DNA of 64,000 nt, from positions 21,252,283 to 21,316,282 of the forward strand of contig NC_063156.1 of the NCBI RefSeq assembly GCF_020921035.1. The letters are read 5' to 3'. The stretch is from Rhodamnia argentea (lineage: Eukaryota > Streptophyta > Magnoliopsida > Myrtales > Myrtaceae). Below the pieces are notes generated by a model that made no database searches, was not told the DNA's origin, and saw only the letters and a program-made list of their open reading frames with translations. Positions 1-10,997 of the stretch are shown piece after piece. Position 1 is the stretch's first letter. Each line of letters opens with the position of its first letter. The position numbers and the translations under genes are program-made.

Positions 1-1
1 T

Positions 2-151
2 ATGGTCGGCACTGGCGATGTCGGCAGTGGCGGTTGTTCAATCGGTGGGGTTGACGGAGGAGTTGTAGGCTGCGGTGACGCTGCTGGCGGCAGTGGGGGA
101 GATTCTGCACCATGCAATAGCGGCGGCGGAGGGGGTGGCTGCGGCTGTTAA
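2..151 (+). CDS. Glycine/cysteine-rich C-terminal exon tail (partial, left edge)
   Basis: An open frame enters from the left edge and ends at TAA 149-151. It encodes about 49 residues dominated by Gly with scattered Cys and ends in a run of Gly followed by Cys-Gly-Cys. The GC-rich composition contrasts sharply with the AT-rich sequence after the stop, as expected for the last coding exon of a gene lying mostly outside the window. Gly-rich Cys-containing tails occur in many unrelated plant proteins, so no function can be assigned. The in-frame ATG at position 2 is probably an internal Met. It could also be a chance frame in GC-rich DNA. Confidence 0.35.
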   Translation: MVGTGDVGSGGCSIGGVDGGVVGCGDAAGGSGGDSAPCNSGGGGGGCGC

Positions 152-820
152 CGAGGGACAGAAAATCAACGTGCTCGACACTTTTCGGATTGAAGTTTTC
201 TACACAAAGGGCGGTAGAAGTTGCAATATTTTAGAAGGATTTATTCAATGAGGGTGAAGTTATTTGTGTACCATCAATTGAAATTAACTATTTAAGAATT
301 TACTTTTACTTTTATTTTTATTTTTAAATTTTTTGAACTTGAAACTAACTATTTGTATTCTTTTATTTTTATTGTTGAGGTCATAAATAAAGTGCGTTTA
401 TTAGAACAATTTGTAATAATTGGCTTCGTTCTCTATACGTTATTATTTTCTAAATCAAGAAGCATACTTTTATGAAATTACTTTCTTCGTTTTTAATGTA
501 TATTTCATTCACGTAAAAATTAACTTACGTTGAATTATTGACATCCACAACTCTTTTATTGATTAATTTTAGGTTTGCCTTTGTTAGTTCGTTCTGCTCT
601 TTATGCGAAATGTCCCTTGATGATTATTGATTGGATATAAAGTTGATGCTGGTAATCAGAGCATAATCAGATAACTCTGTTTCTCCCGTGAACGTTTGAA
701 CTGACCGTGGAAAAGGTTTCGGTCAGCCTTATATAAAACTCAACATCCCGCACAAGCCCATACTATGGGCTTGACAAACTATGGGCTCAACACATGGTTA
801 TGGGAGGAACAATGTCTAGG
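152..820. other. AT-rich intergenic stretch
   Basis: I see no coding frame, RNA gene or repeat structure here. It would include the 3' UTR of the left-edge gene if that gene is real. Confidence 0.5.
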
Positions 821-2211
821 CTCCATTCGTTTCACGAAAAATGTGACGTTCAAGAAAAATATTTTTCAGGAAGTTATTTTTCAGAAAAATAACATTATCT
901 TCCAATGTTCAGCCACAATCTCAAAATGAATTGAAATTTATTTTTCATTGTTTGGTAAGGAAAATATTTTCTCTCATTTAATTTTTTGCATCGTCGTCGG
1001 GTCGAAAATTGCTGGCGTGGCCCCGGCCGTCCTATGTGGCACGATCAACGTTAACGTGAAATTTTTTTTTATAATTTTTTAAAACATAAATTATGAATTT
1101 TTTAATAATTTTTTAGATTTGAATTTTTAATTACTTTTACCATTTTTTCCTATTTTTTTTTTCTTCCTTTACCGATCATAGGCCACAATGATTTCCTATG
1201 ACCGACCACAATGCCCCCTCTTGCCATATTTTTTTTTTATATATGTTTTTATTTTTTTTATTCCCTCAAAAAAGAATAAAATAAAAATGAGAAAAAAAAA
1301 ATACTAAAACCCCTTCCACTTCAAAACCCAGGCGCAGCTCGATGGACCTCGGCCCCCACCCCCTACTTTTACTATTCTTATATTCTCCAAAAAATAAAAA
1401 CCTCCCGCTTCGAAACCAAAATGGCACCCCTACTTTTCTTTTTAGCCTCACCCCCTACTTTTCTTTTCATTCCAGCAGCCACAAGACAACTCGCGATGGT
1501 CCGACCTCCGATCTTCGGCCGAGTCCCTCTTCAACCTCACCAAGCAGACCAACCCCGATTCCCTTTCCCTCCAGCTCGCCCATCTCCTCCACAATTGCCC
1601 CCACACCGAGTTCCATGCCATATTTGCCATCCCGCTCTGCAAGCTCCTCAAGTGAGGCGACTCGGGCGAGGTGAGGCGACTCGAGCGAGGTGAGTCTGCA
1701 GTGTCGTTGTTGTCCGAATGGAGATGCAAGTCCTCCACAAGCTTCTCGGGCGAGGCGACACGCGTGTCCGAGTGTCTCCAGCCTTGTCCCGATGTGTTCG
1801 GCGCGTGTCGGACACCGGCACATGTCCAACACTCATAAATTTTGCTTGGAGGCGTGTCCGTGCTACATAGTACTCAAGCCTCGAATGTGGGCGATCACCT
1901 CGGCCGGCGTCCTAAAGAGGAAGAGATCAAAGAAAAAAATTGAAAAGAAAGTAAAAGTAAAAAATCATAAAATAACAAATTCAAATAAAAAAGAAAAGAA
2001 ATGCGAAGTTATGCATCAAGGAAAGAGAAGGAAATACGATTTCCTCTTTTGAAGGCATTTTTTCCATTGACGGAATGTTTTTTCTACTTTTGAAAGTATT
2101 TTTTTCATTGATGGAAAATGTTTCCCTTGACTATTTTTTTTTTCTGTGAACTAAAAGCTGAAAAATCTGAGTAAAATTTTTCTAAAAGTTGTTTTTCGCG
2201 AAACGAATGGA
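821..2211. mobile_element. Non-autonomous inverted-repeat element carrying a host-gene fragment
   Basis: The ends are inverted repeats: CCATTCGTTTCACGAAAAA starts near 823, and its reverse complement with one change (CGCG for CGTG) ends near 2210. No transposase is visible. The interior is AT-rich with a GC-rich block (1300-1910) containing a tandem GTGAGGCGACTCG repeat near 1654-1690 and an importin-like fragment at 1482-1655. No convincing target duplication was found, so the superfamily is open. A second, similar end (2217-2240) follows at once in head orientation. Confidence 0.6.
1482..1655 (+). pseudogene. Captured fragment resembling importin-5/importin beta-3, N-terminal HEAT region
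   Basis: The frame beginning CAA at 1482 reads about 57 residues to TGA at 1653. From about 1506 it contains SSAESLFNLTKQTNPDSLSL, then LAHLLHNCPHTE and CKLL. This follows the N-terminal HEAT region of plant importin-5-type karyopherins (KPNB3/IMB3), as I remember that family: Ser-Ala-Glu-x-Leu-Phe-Asn-Leu, Lys-Gln-(T/S)-Asn-Pro-Asp, Leu-Ser-Leu-x-Leu-Ala-His-Leu-Leu and x-Lys-Leu-Leu. There is no start codon, no upstream exon and the match stops at 1652, so this is a fragment. It sits between the inverted repeats of the surrounding element, which suggests transduplication. The identity rests on family recall, not a search. Confidence 0.6.
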
Positions 2212-2214
2212 ACT

Positions 2215-2850
2215 CGGTTCCTTTCGTTTCACAAAAAGCAATTTACGGGAAAAAGTTTTACGGCGTTTGGTTAAAAAAATAAAACTAGTCAATGAAGATA
2301 TTTTCCACAAATAAAAAAAACCTTCAAATATGGGAAAAATGATTTTCTCTTTATAAAAAGACAAAATCAATTTCCCTCCTTTTTCCTCCCTACACTTCTT
2401 CACCTTTCTTTTCTGTTTTAATTATTATTTATTTTTATATATCTCTTTTTTATGTTTACATATATTTTTATTTTCTTTCATCCTTTGCCGATCGCTGGTC
2501 ACGGCAACATCCGACGAATGGGTAGGTGAAGGACGAGCTCGCCATGGCCGGCGACCTCGAGCCTTGCCTGTATCGAGTGAGGCCATCAAGGCAAAGCTCG
2601 GTGTCGCTTGATGTAGGTGAGCCGAGGCGAGGCGAGGCCTCGCTCGAGGTTGGTGAGCCAAGGCTCGAGCTCGCCAACCTTGGGTGAACTCAACCCTCAC
2701 TTGTGGCCTATGACCGGTAAAGAAAAATAATAATAATAAAAGAAGAGAAAAAAATAAAAAAATATGAAAAATACAAAATTATTAAAAAGATTTGACTTTT
2801 TCAAATTACAAAAATATGCACGTTAGCGTCAGTTAGGTCCACATTAGCAA
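2215..2850. mobile_element. Partial copy of the same type of inverted-repeat element
   Basis: It begins with TTCCTTTCGTTTCACAAAAA (2218-2237), closely resembling the left end of the 821-2211 element, and has the same order of AT-rich flank, GC-rich core (2480-2690, many GAGGCGAGG/CTCGCC units) and AT-rich flank. I could not find a matching inverted right end, so it looks truncated or badly diverged. No coding function is evident. Confidence 0.4.
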
Positions 2851-3465
2851 TTTCCAAGCAAACAGCGACGTAGAAAATCATTGTAGATAGTTAACTCTTA
2901 TGAGTAATGGGCTGGGTTAACCTACATGGACGCATGCGTAAAACCCAACAGTCATTCAGGAGCATCGCCTACTTCACAAGAACACGCATATGTCATAAGC
3001 TAAATGGACATTTTGAAACGCACGGCTTCTTTTCGTATCGGAAAAAGTAGCCCATTTTGATGAATAAACTCGAAATCCACGAAATATCTCGTAACCCTAT
3101 GAAATAGATAAGATGTGAGCTAAAATTCGAGAAAGAGGCCTGAATATAAGGTTGTTCTCCCATATTATTGTCCACGGTCAACATACCACCTTATTCTCTC
3201 GTAGATGTCATTGATTTTCCTAATTATTAGTTAAAATGTAGTGACTGTGGCGATTTAATTTGTTTAAATCCATCTTAAATTGAAGTGGTTGAAGATGTGC
3301 TTCGAGATTCCCTGGTCCGCCAGGAACTCATGTCCCGACACCAAATCAACCCTGTCATCAGCTCTTTTTCAAGTCAACAGTGGCAATTAGATTGCCTTGA
3401 GAAGAATAACCCTCAAAGGTAAAGATGATAAGGCGGGGTGGGTTGCTGATTATCTTATGTACGGA
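2851..3465. other. Intergenic, nothing recognised
   Basis: AT-rich sequence without a supportable gene, RNA or repeat. Confidence 0.4.
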
Positions 3466-4160
3466 TAATTATTAAAAAAAGGCATTACCTATTGCATTTA
3501 TACTAATTCAATTCTAAACCTTTTAATTTGACCAATTTAGTCGTACATTTTTTGATAATTCGCCAAAAAAGTACATCCGACCAATTTTAACCGAATATGG
3601 CCGACGTGAACTTTAGCAGTTTTAAGTGGCACGACAATCGCTAACATTGACAATTCTTCTAATTTTTTCAATTTTTCTTCTTTTTTCTTTTCTTCTCTTT
3701 CCCTTCTTTCTTTTTTCATTGTAGCTAGAAGGGTCAATGGACTCGCCGGCCTAGGCGAAGGCGGCCTTGCCCGTGGGCGGCTTCACCCGGATCTAGGCAA
3801 GGGGCCCACGCCCGTGGTCGCAATTTTTTATGCTAGGCTAGCCTCGTCCAAAGCTCTGGCGAAGGTCGCCAAAGCTTGCTGACTACAAAGAAAAAAAGAA
3901 AAAAAGAATGAAAAGCGAAGAAAAGGAAAAGATGAAAATTTTAAAAAATATAAAAGAAACTAAAAAAAAGTCAATATCGGCGTCGACCATGCCACAAAAC
4001 ATGACTAGCGTTGACGTCTTCCATTTTCGTCTAAAATTGGTCGAGTTGACTACATTAGCAAATTATCAAAAGATTTAAAACTAAATTGACCAAATTAAAA
4101 GGTTAATGATTAATTGACATAAATGCAATAGGTTTATGACATTTTTGGTAATTTTCTCCC
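3466..4160. mobile_element. Inverted-repeat element, family A copy 1
   Basis: The left arm (ATTACCTATTGCATTTAT... CCTTTTAATTTGACCAATTTAG, 3484-3540) recurs in inverse orientation at 4090-4160. Both arms continue inward to the block around CGACCAATTTTA. The middle (3740-3870) is GC-rich, with GCC/GGC units, and AT-rich shoulders surround it. Four similar copies occur in the window (28.6, 40.3, 42.3 and 43.2 kb). No transposase and no clear target duplication. Confidence 0.6.
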
Positions 4161-4180
4161 AAATTGATAATAACAATATG

Positions 4181-4885
4181 ATTTGACATTGGACAAGAAT
4201 AACAAGAGTGCTATAACTTTAGTACTTTGCTCACTTAAATGCCATGACTTTTTTTCCGTTCACTTAAATGTCACAAATTTGCAAAATTGATCACTTTAGT
4301 GCCATTGGCGAGTTGCCTCATCGAAAATCCAACGAGGACATCAAAAAAGCCGATGAGGACACCGAAAAATGTGACCTGGATAATTTTTTAAAATTATTTT
4401 TTAATATTTTATTTATCCTTTTTTCCTAGCCGGTGAGGGTTGCCTTGCTTGAAACAAGCGGGGCCGTGAAGGCCCTCGGTGAGGCCATCATAACCTTGCC
4501 GATGGTGGGCAAGGGCGTGAAGACCTCGCCCGGGGCCTTCGCGGCCATGCCGGCCACGGGCGAGGCCGTCGAGGCCGTAAGGCTCACCAACACAAAAAAA
4601 AGAAAAAGAAAAAGAATAAAAAATAATAGTTATTCTCACTGGCATAAAAAAAATATAAAAAGGAAAATAAAAATTAAGAATGAAAAATAGTAGTTAAATA
4701 ACTATGAAAATCCACATGGAAGTTTTGTTTGCTTTAAAAAATTTCACGTCGGATTAAAAATTAAATAAAAAATCCATGTAGATTGATTTGCGGAAAATGA
4801 CACTCAAATGATCGACTTTACTCCGATATGGCATTTAAATGAGCGAAGAAAAAATTGTGGCACTCTTGCTATTCTTGTATGTACC
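4181..4885. mobile_element. Short inverted-repeat element, Mutator-like family B (tentative)
   Basis: ACAAGAATAACAAGAGTGC at 4193 is matched by its inverse with one change at 4860-4878. Both arms continue into 'cacttaaatgcc' units like those in the long TIRs of the 5338-12004 element. The core (4430-4590) is GC-rich. AACAATATG (4172-4180) and AACACTATG (4886-4894) are a possible 9-bp target duplication with one mismatch, but the outermost 10-12 bases of the two arms match poorly, so the exact borders are uncertain. Confidence 0.5.
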
Positions 4886-5337
4886 AACACTATGTTGCCC
4901 TAATTCAAGAGAAATGTCCTAGTTGAATTTAGCCCCCAAATTCTAGCTTAGCTTCGAATGACGTACATGGGGAGGCAATCATATGACGCGGAGCTGTTTG
5001 ATGAATATGTATCATCCGTCTTAAAAGTATAATGAAGAAATCAACATGATTTTGACAGACCTACAGAGGAAACCCTTGTTTTGGTTCAAGAGAAACGTTC
5101 TTGTTTAATTGAGTCTTCAAGTTCTTATTTTCAACCAACGGATGTGGATAATTGCATCTTGCGGTCGTATAGCGAAGGTGTAGGCATAAATTTGACAAGA
5201 CCCATGAAGGAAGTTGTGGAGAGTTTACTTGGGAAAACTTGCATGTGGAATTAGACTTCATCGACAAAAGAAGTCCGTAAAGAATCGTCTTCAACTAGCA
5301 ATTGAATAATATTGTCACATTTTTACATGAAAAAAAC

Positions 5338-5453
5338 GGCTTAAGTACACCCCAAGTGCCATAAGTTGCGTACGACGCTCACTTTAGTGCCAAAACTTTC
5401 AAATCGATTACTTTAGTACTAAGTTTTTGTAACTTTGATCACTTCAGTGCTAA
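5338..5453 (+). repeat. MULE left terminal inverted repeat
   Basis: 116 bp beginning GGCTTAAGTACACC and containing three 'actttagt(g/a)c' type units. It pairs with 11888-12003 at 111 of 116 positions by direct comparison. The outer flank carries the target duplication GAAAAAAAC. Confidence 0.93.
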
Positions 5454-5703
5454 GTGCATATGTGGCGGCTGGAAAGTGTACGTGGAGCCTATGTGGACTT
5501 TTTACATAAAAAAAGGAGGACGACGTGGCTCGTCGGAGGCCGACTCAGCATTCTGAAGAGCAAGACGACGTCGTTACAACCGATTTCACCCAACATAAAC
5601 CCTAAATCCCCAAATTGAACCCCATAGAAACCCTACTCGCGGGTAGAAGGAAAATTTGAGTCCACATTTTGATTTCATCCCAAAATTGATAGCTTAGGTC
5701 GAA

Positions 5704-6177
5704 ATGGAGGGAAGGAGCTTCATGAGCAGCTCAAATTCGGTTCGACGAAGCAAAGATAATGGTGAGATTTACTGTTATCGTAGGTTACCGAGTCCAACAA
5801 GAACGTCTTGGACTCGGTTGAACCATGGGAGAAGATTCATGGGATGTGGCGGGTATAGAGAGGGGTCGAAGTGCAAATATTTCAGATGGGTTGATCAAAA
5901 ATTCTCCGATCGAGCCACATAGGTGATATTAGAACTTCTTGAAAGACGGCATGAACCTCTACCTACATTCATGGACGAATTGGATGATGTCGATTCAAGG
6001 GAAGCTGAGATAAAGGCCGTAACATCTCCGGCAAATCAATCGAAGAAGGAAGTATCAACAATGCGAAGACAAATAAAGCGTGATCGAGCCTTCATTATCG
6101 TTTTGTTATGTTGTGTAACCTATGTAATGTTCAAGTGTAAGGTGTGTGATGAGAGGAACTTTCTTAGTCTTCCGTAG
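5704..6177 (+). pseudogene. GRF-type zinc-finger, coiled-coil, transmembrane protein carried by the MULE
   Basis: From ATG 5704 one frame runs 157 codons to 6177, broken only by TAG at 5920-5922. Residues about 20-66 resemble the GRF zinc finger: Cys near 23, TSWTRLNHGRRFMGC, GSKCKYFRWVD. The finger is damaged: the second Cys-Gly pair reads Arg-Arg, and the usual Asn-Pro-Gly-Arg-Arg-Phe reads Asn-His-Gly-Arg-Arg-Phe. After the stop come an acidic/charged stretch with coiled-coil character and a hydrophobic segment (AFIIVLLCCVTYVMF) near the C terminus, a layout known from plant GRF-finger proteins of unknown function. A 5' leader of about 250 bp separates it from the left TIR, so it probably uses TIR-proximal promoter sequence. 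GRF fingers in other proteins bind nucleic acid. A role in transposition is inference. Confidence 0.75.
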
Positions 6178-7425
6178 GTGAAGTTGAGTTCGATATGTAT
6201 TTGTATTGCATAATGTATAAGTAATGGACAACTTTTCTATGGATAAAGGAGCTTGCTGAAGTATTTTGTTGGAAATGGAAGGTTATAATGCAGTGTTTGC
6301 TTAGTTTTTGGACAGTTTTTGGACTAGCTGTGTATTGTCAATACTTTTTCCATAGTTTTTTGTTTAGTTATTTGGTTTGCTGCAAAAAATGGCGGGTAGT
6401 TTGTTGCGGGTTTTTTACGTGATTCTTGTTAGTGCTTCTGCATATAGTTGGGGAGGTTTTTGACATGTTTTTTTTGCTGATACTTTGGTTCATATGTTGA
6501 GGTGAGCGATTTGCTTCACATGGAACTACAACCGCGGTCGGAATAGTTTCTCCATTTTTTGAAGCTTGAAATATATCTTGTGTTGTGACCATGCTCATTT
6601 GCTACAAAGTTTGGCTGTTGCTATGTTGAGTGCTCAATTTACTGGAGTTCAAGATTTGCTTTTGCATTTTTTATTTGAGTTAAAGCTAGTAAAGTTGTAT
6701 TGGGGGAGATATTTGTTTGCAAGCTTTCATATTTGGAGCTGTTTAAAGGTTGCGGACATCTTGTTGCAGGTAATTTTTTGTTGCTGCAAATGCTGGTTAT
6801 CGGTTATAATGTAAGTGTTATAAGTTGTACATGCTGATCACTTAAGTGCCGGTCGGGGTTAAAAAATGATCACTTCGGTGCCAACTTTTTGTGAAAGTGA
6901 TCACTTGAGTGCCAAGTTTTTCTGAAAATTGGTTACTTGAGTGCCAACTTGCCCTGAAAGCGATCACTTTAGTGCATTAAAATTGCACCAGCAACTTGCT
7001 GGTGCATCAAAACCTGCAGATCCCAAATTTGTGCCAAAACAAAACCTTAACAATATAACCACCCACCACAACTAAATATAACCAGCCAACAACCAGCAAC
7101 TATAATCAACCGCCATTCACAAACAGCCAAACAACACAATAAGAAGTGGAATCACACAATATAAATGCATAATTCAACAACAAGAAGTTCCATCGTCATT
7201 AAGCTTATAGTTTACATTAACTAAAAATACGAGCACGAGTTCCCAACAAAAAATGACAACACTAAAGCGGCATGAGTTCCCAACAAAAAACGCCAACACA
7301 AAATACAAGTTCCACTCCAATCATATCGGTAAACATTAACCACTCCGGCTCATTTTCCTTTCGATGGCTTTTTGACTTGGTTCATGATCCTAGCACTCTT
7401 TCTAACATGTGCAGGTTCTAGCTCT
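6178..7425. other. MULE intergenic spacer with internal repeat array
   Basis: This lies between the 3' ends of the two convergent MULE genes. From 6835 to 6985 the sequence repeats GATCACTT(A/C/G)(A/G)GTGCC about five times, the same unit used in the TIRs. The rest (6180-6830 and 6990-7425) would hold the two 3' UTRs. No further gene is visible. Confidence 0.6.
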
Positions 7426-10400
7426 TCAAGTGGAGTATCCAGCCTTGGTTGAGATGGAACTCTTTGGCTTCTTCCTTGGTGGTCGCTTCGGAGCTGCAGG
7501 TTTTGTCTTCATCTTTCGCAAAGTCTTGTTTGACGCAGCTGTTGACTCTTGGGTTGGCCCACCTTCGGAAATAAGCATCTCCGAGCTTCTCCCGGGCTAC
7601 AACAACATAATAATAGAAGCAAATGATTCAGAAATTTTTAAATCGATATCCTTAAATGGACAAGTCCTACGAAACTTACATGTAAAATAGTCATTCCGGT
7701 GCGTTCGTGTGTGAATACGCCATAACCATATTCCTTCAACCTCTTTCCAAGAGCCCCTCTTGTTAGCCGGGGAAGTGGTGGCCGTGCAGTAGGCTCTTTT
7801 GGCTGCGGAGGTGGTGGTGGTGGTGGTGCCTGGACTGTTCTCTGAGTTGGTCTTCTTCTCACCCGAAGTGTGGAAACAAAGTTACACTACAAGCCATAAA
7901 GTAACATAAACAAAGAATGTATATCTTCTTGGATATTTTCTCCTCGTTTGTTCAACGGTAGATTCGGTGTGGTCTGGTGCTGGTGGAGATGGCTGGGTTG
8001 TTCTCTGAGTTATTGGCACTTCTGTTGGCTGCATAACATACCCTGGTGCAGCAGCTTGTGTTGGCTCTTCGGGTGGTGGCGGTTGGGTAGTTTGGTCAAC
8101 TCTTGCCCTTCTTGTCACCCGAAATGTAAAAATGAGGTTACGTTATTGCAAATCTTATAGGAAGACAAAGAAAACAAACAATGTAACATCTTACCATATA
8201 TTTTGTCCTCGGTTGGTGAATTGTTGACTCATTGTGCTCTTCCTGTTGTTCTTCGGTTGGCTGCATAGTGTGGCTTTCTAGTCGTTCTTGTGTCGGATCT
8301 GTAACGACCACTTGCCCTTCATGTTGCTTCCTCACTTAACAGCCTTTCTTATTGTGCCATATCTTATGGCAATGCGAGCACATCATCTTTGCACCAAACT
8401 TGCTCATCCTTTGTCTTGAAACCTCTCCCTCTTGCATCTTTCGTCTCCGCTTTGGCCTTCATACTTGCTTCTTTAATGGCAAAGGTGCAGGGGTATCACG
8501 ATTGGTTGGCTCCCAGTACTTGCTACTTCTAATAGGTTGCATCATGAACTTATACGCATCGAGATAGGACCTTTTGTTGTAGCAATCAACTAGGTAATGT
8601 TCTGGGTTCTCTTCTTTGTGGTGGATGGCAGAAATGGCATGTGCGCATGGAATTCCATTAAGTTGCCATGCCCGACATGAACACTTCCTCCTCTAGAGGT
8701 GAACAACATATGTGTCTTCATTCTTCTTGATCTCAAACCCGTCATCGCCATTCCAAATTGGATGGCAGAACCTACTAGCAGCCACATTGTCATCTAATAT
8801 CTTCGCAATCCGAGGACCACATTCTCTAGTCCACTTCGCAGCATCATCTCGTTTATTTCGCAGCCTAGTCATGACCATAAGTCGTATATCCTCAAGCATC
8901 ACGATGATTGGCTTGCACCTAGTGGCTAATATGCTGCCATTGAAAGCTTCGCTAAGGTTGTTGTCGATGATATCGCACTTGAATTCTTCGCTAAAGAAAG
9001 CCATACACCAATGCTTTGCTTCAGTTTGGAATAGCGCATCGAAACCATCTTTGCTTAGCTCAAGCAACCCTTGTTTTGCTATCCTAAAGTCAGGCGGGTT
9101 CGTGCTCTTTGCAATTTCCCAAAATTGTTTTTGCAGCTTATCTCCTTTGTACTTCTTCGCCCGGTTCGCATATATGTGCCTCGCACACATTCTATGCTCG
9201 GCATATGGCATCAAGTCGGCTAATGCGGGAACAAGCCCCTACAATATTAAACCAACGAATAATTATAAGAAAAGGGAAAATACTTCATAATGAGCTCATT
9301 TCAAAAGAATGCATCGACGATGGTTTTACCTTTTGTTGATCGCTCATGAAAGCCCAACCGCTCCCATCGGTAATCTCCAAGTCAACCATCAAATTTTTCA
9401 TGAACCAGGACCAAGTGTCCTTATTTTCTATCCTCACTAAAGCCCAAGCTAGAGGAAACATTTGGTTATTGCCATCCCTACCAATTGCAGCCAACAATTC
9501 ACCCTTGCATAAGCCTTTTAAAATGCACCCATCCAATCCTATTACTTTTCTACAGCCAGATAAAAATCCCCGCTTGCATGCATCGAAGCACACGTGGAAC
9601 CTATCAAACATGGTCCCTTCATCGGGTAATGGCCTTTCCACAACCTCCGCATACACCATACTTGAATGGTTTTGAAGCCTACATTCATAAGCATAATCCC
9701 GGATCTGGCCATATTCTTCCTTGTCTTGACCCAAGAGTGTTGTCATCACCTTATACTTGGCTCTCTTGCATTGATTCTCCGACACATTAATCCCTACCTG
9801 CTCTTTCACTAGCTGCTTCAAGTGAGGACTTCTAATCTCCGGCATCGCCTTGATCGTGTTGAAGAACCGCTTCGATAACCACTTACTTGTTATCCTTTTG
9901 TTGTCAAAAACAATTGAACATGTATGTTCCTCTTGAAATGATCTAATTTGAAATGACCCGCTCCTCTTGCTTAGTGCTGCGTAGATCTTCCATCCACAAT
10001 TACGTTGTGGACACCTAGCTCTCACATACTCTTTCGTATTTCGAAGAAACTCTAAAGCCCTACGGTCAGCAATAGAGCTCTTCGGAATAGCATCCTTAAA
10101 CTGTTTCGCATCCTCAAATTTCATACCAAGGCTCAAAATAGGACTCGCTACGGTTGGATCATAGGAAGGGTACTTACTTTTCCTTCTACGCACAGTTGCA
10201 GCTTCTTCTTCTTGTTCGGGCTCGCCATCAGAAGTACCAACCCGGTCACCACCGCCAATTTCCTCATTGTTACCAGTAGTTGTAGCGGGTGTAGGTTCTT
10301 CTCCATTTGTTGCTTCACCTCCCTCTAATCCTTTAAGTGTTACACTTTTTCTCCTCGCAAAGTCCTTGTGATTTTGCCTTGACCGTTGCAGCTCCTCATC

Positions 10401-10997
10401 GTCATCGTCGTCTCCTACGAAGCTGACATTTCGCACAACTTCATCATCGTCATCATCATCACTGGATTCCGCAACATCCCAATCTAATCCAGTGATTGCC
10501 TCATCGATTGTATTGCTTACTCCTCCATCCTCCTTGTCCTCCCTCTCCCCACAATCCCGCCTATTACCCCAATCTTCCCTCTCTGCCCATTCCTCATGCC
10601 CTTCTACAACAGTTTCACCTCCATGAGAAGTGGAATCAATGCCTACTTACGTTGTTTCAGCTATGTCTTCATCTCGAGCATCATCATCACTATCACTGTC
10701 TATATACACTTTTGCTTCCTTGCCATGGAGATAGTGATAAATCACATCTTTAAACCCATTCTCATCCCACAACTCTCTCAACCCATCCCTCAAACCCTTC
10801 CCGGGAAGACAATAGAGTAATTTACCTACTTTGCAGCCGTATAAATGCACTATATCCCTCACGAAAGAAACATACGGCGACGTCCCGACATCGAGGAAAA
10901 TTGTTCCTTCATTTCCACTTTCTTAGTCCCACTCGTCGGTGCCAATGACAAAATTTCCACCATAACAAATAATGACAGCAACAAGATTCTTGTCCAT
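7426..10997 (-). pseudogene. MuDR-family (mudrA-like) transposase with six in-frame stops
   Basis: The minus-strand gene has at least five exons: 10997-9330, 9238-8195, 8110-about 7931, about 7855-7680 and 7596-7426. Intron 1 (9329-9239, GT-AG) is phase 0. Domains in order are a PB1-like N-terminal module (10870-10690), an acidic Asp-rich linker (10480-10400), a MuDR N-terminal zinc-binding region (CPQRNCGWKIY, HTCSI; 10060-9920), a MULE DDE core (GLDGCILKG near 9520, SDQQK at the exon 1 end, later E-containing SEAFN near 8940), a SWIM zinc finger (CSCRAWQLNGIPCAHA near 8685-8635), a CCHC knuckle (CSHCHKIWHNKKGC near 8380-8340) and Pro/Thr-rich tails. In-frame stops: TAA 10923-10925, TAA 10647-10649, TAG 8693-8695, TGA 8459-8461, TAA 8336-8338, plus a lost donor after exon 3. 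Otherwise the frame holds throughout. It would excise and insert MULEs in the nucleus if intact. Confidence 0.88.

Noticed and set aside
1342..1832. Overlapping open frames on both strands in the GC-rich block of the first element
   Set aside because: Only the 1482-1655 frame shows a recognisable family; the others are out-of-frame readings of it or of the tandem repeat.
8712..9290. 192-codon plus-strand open frame
   Set aside because: Antisense of transposase exon 2; the minus strand carries the DDE, SWIM and zinc-knuckle signatures.
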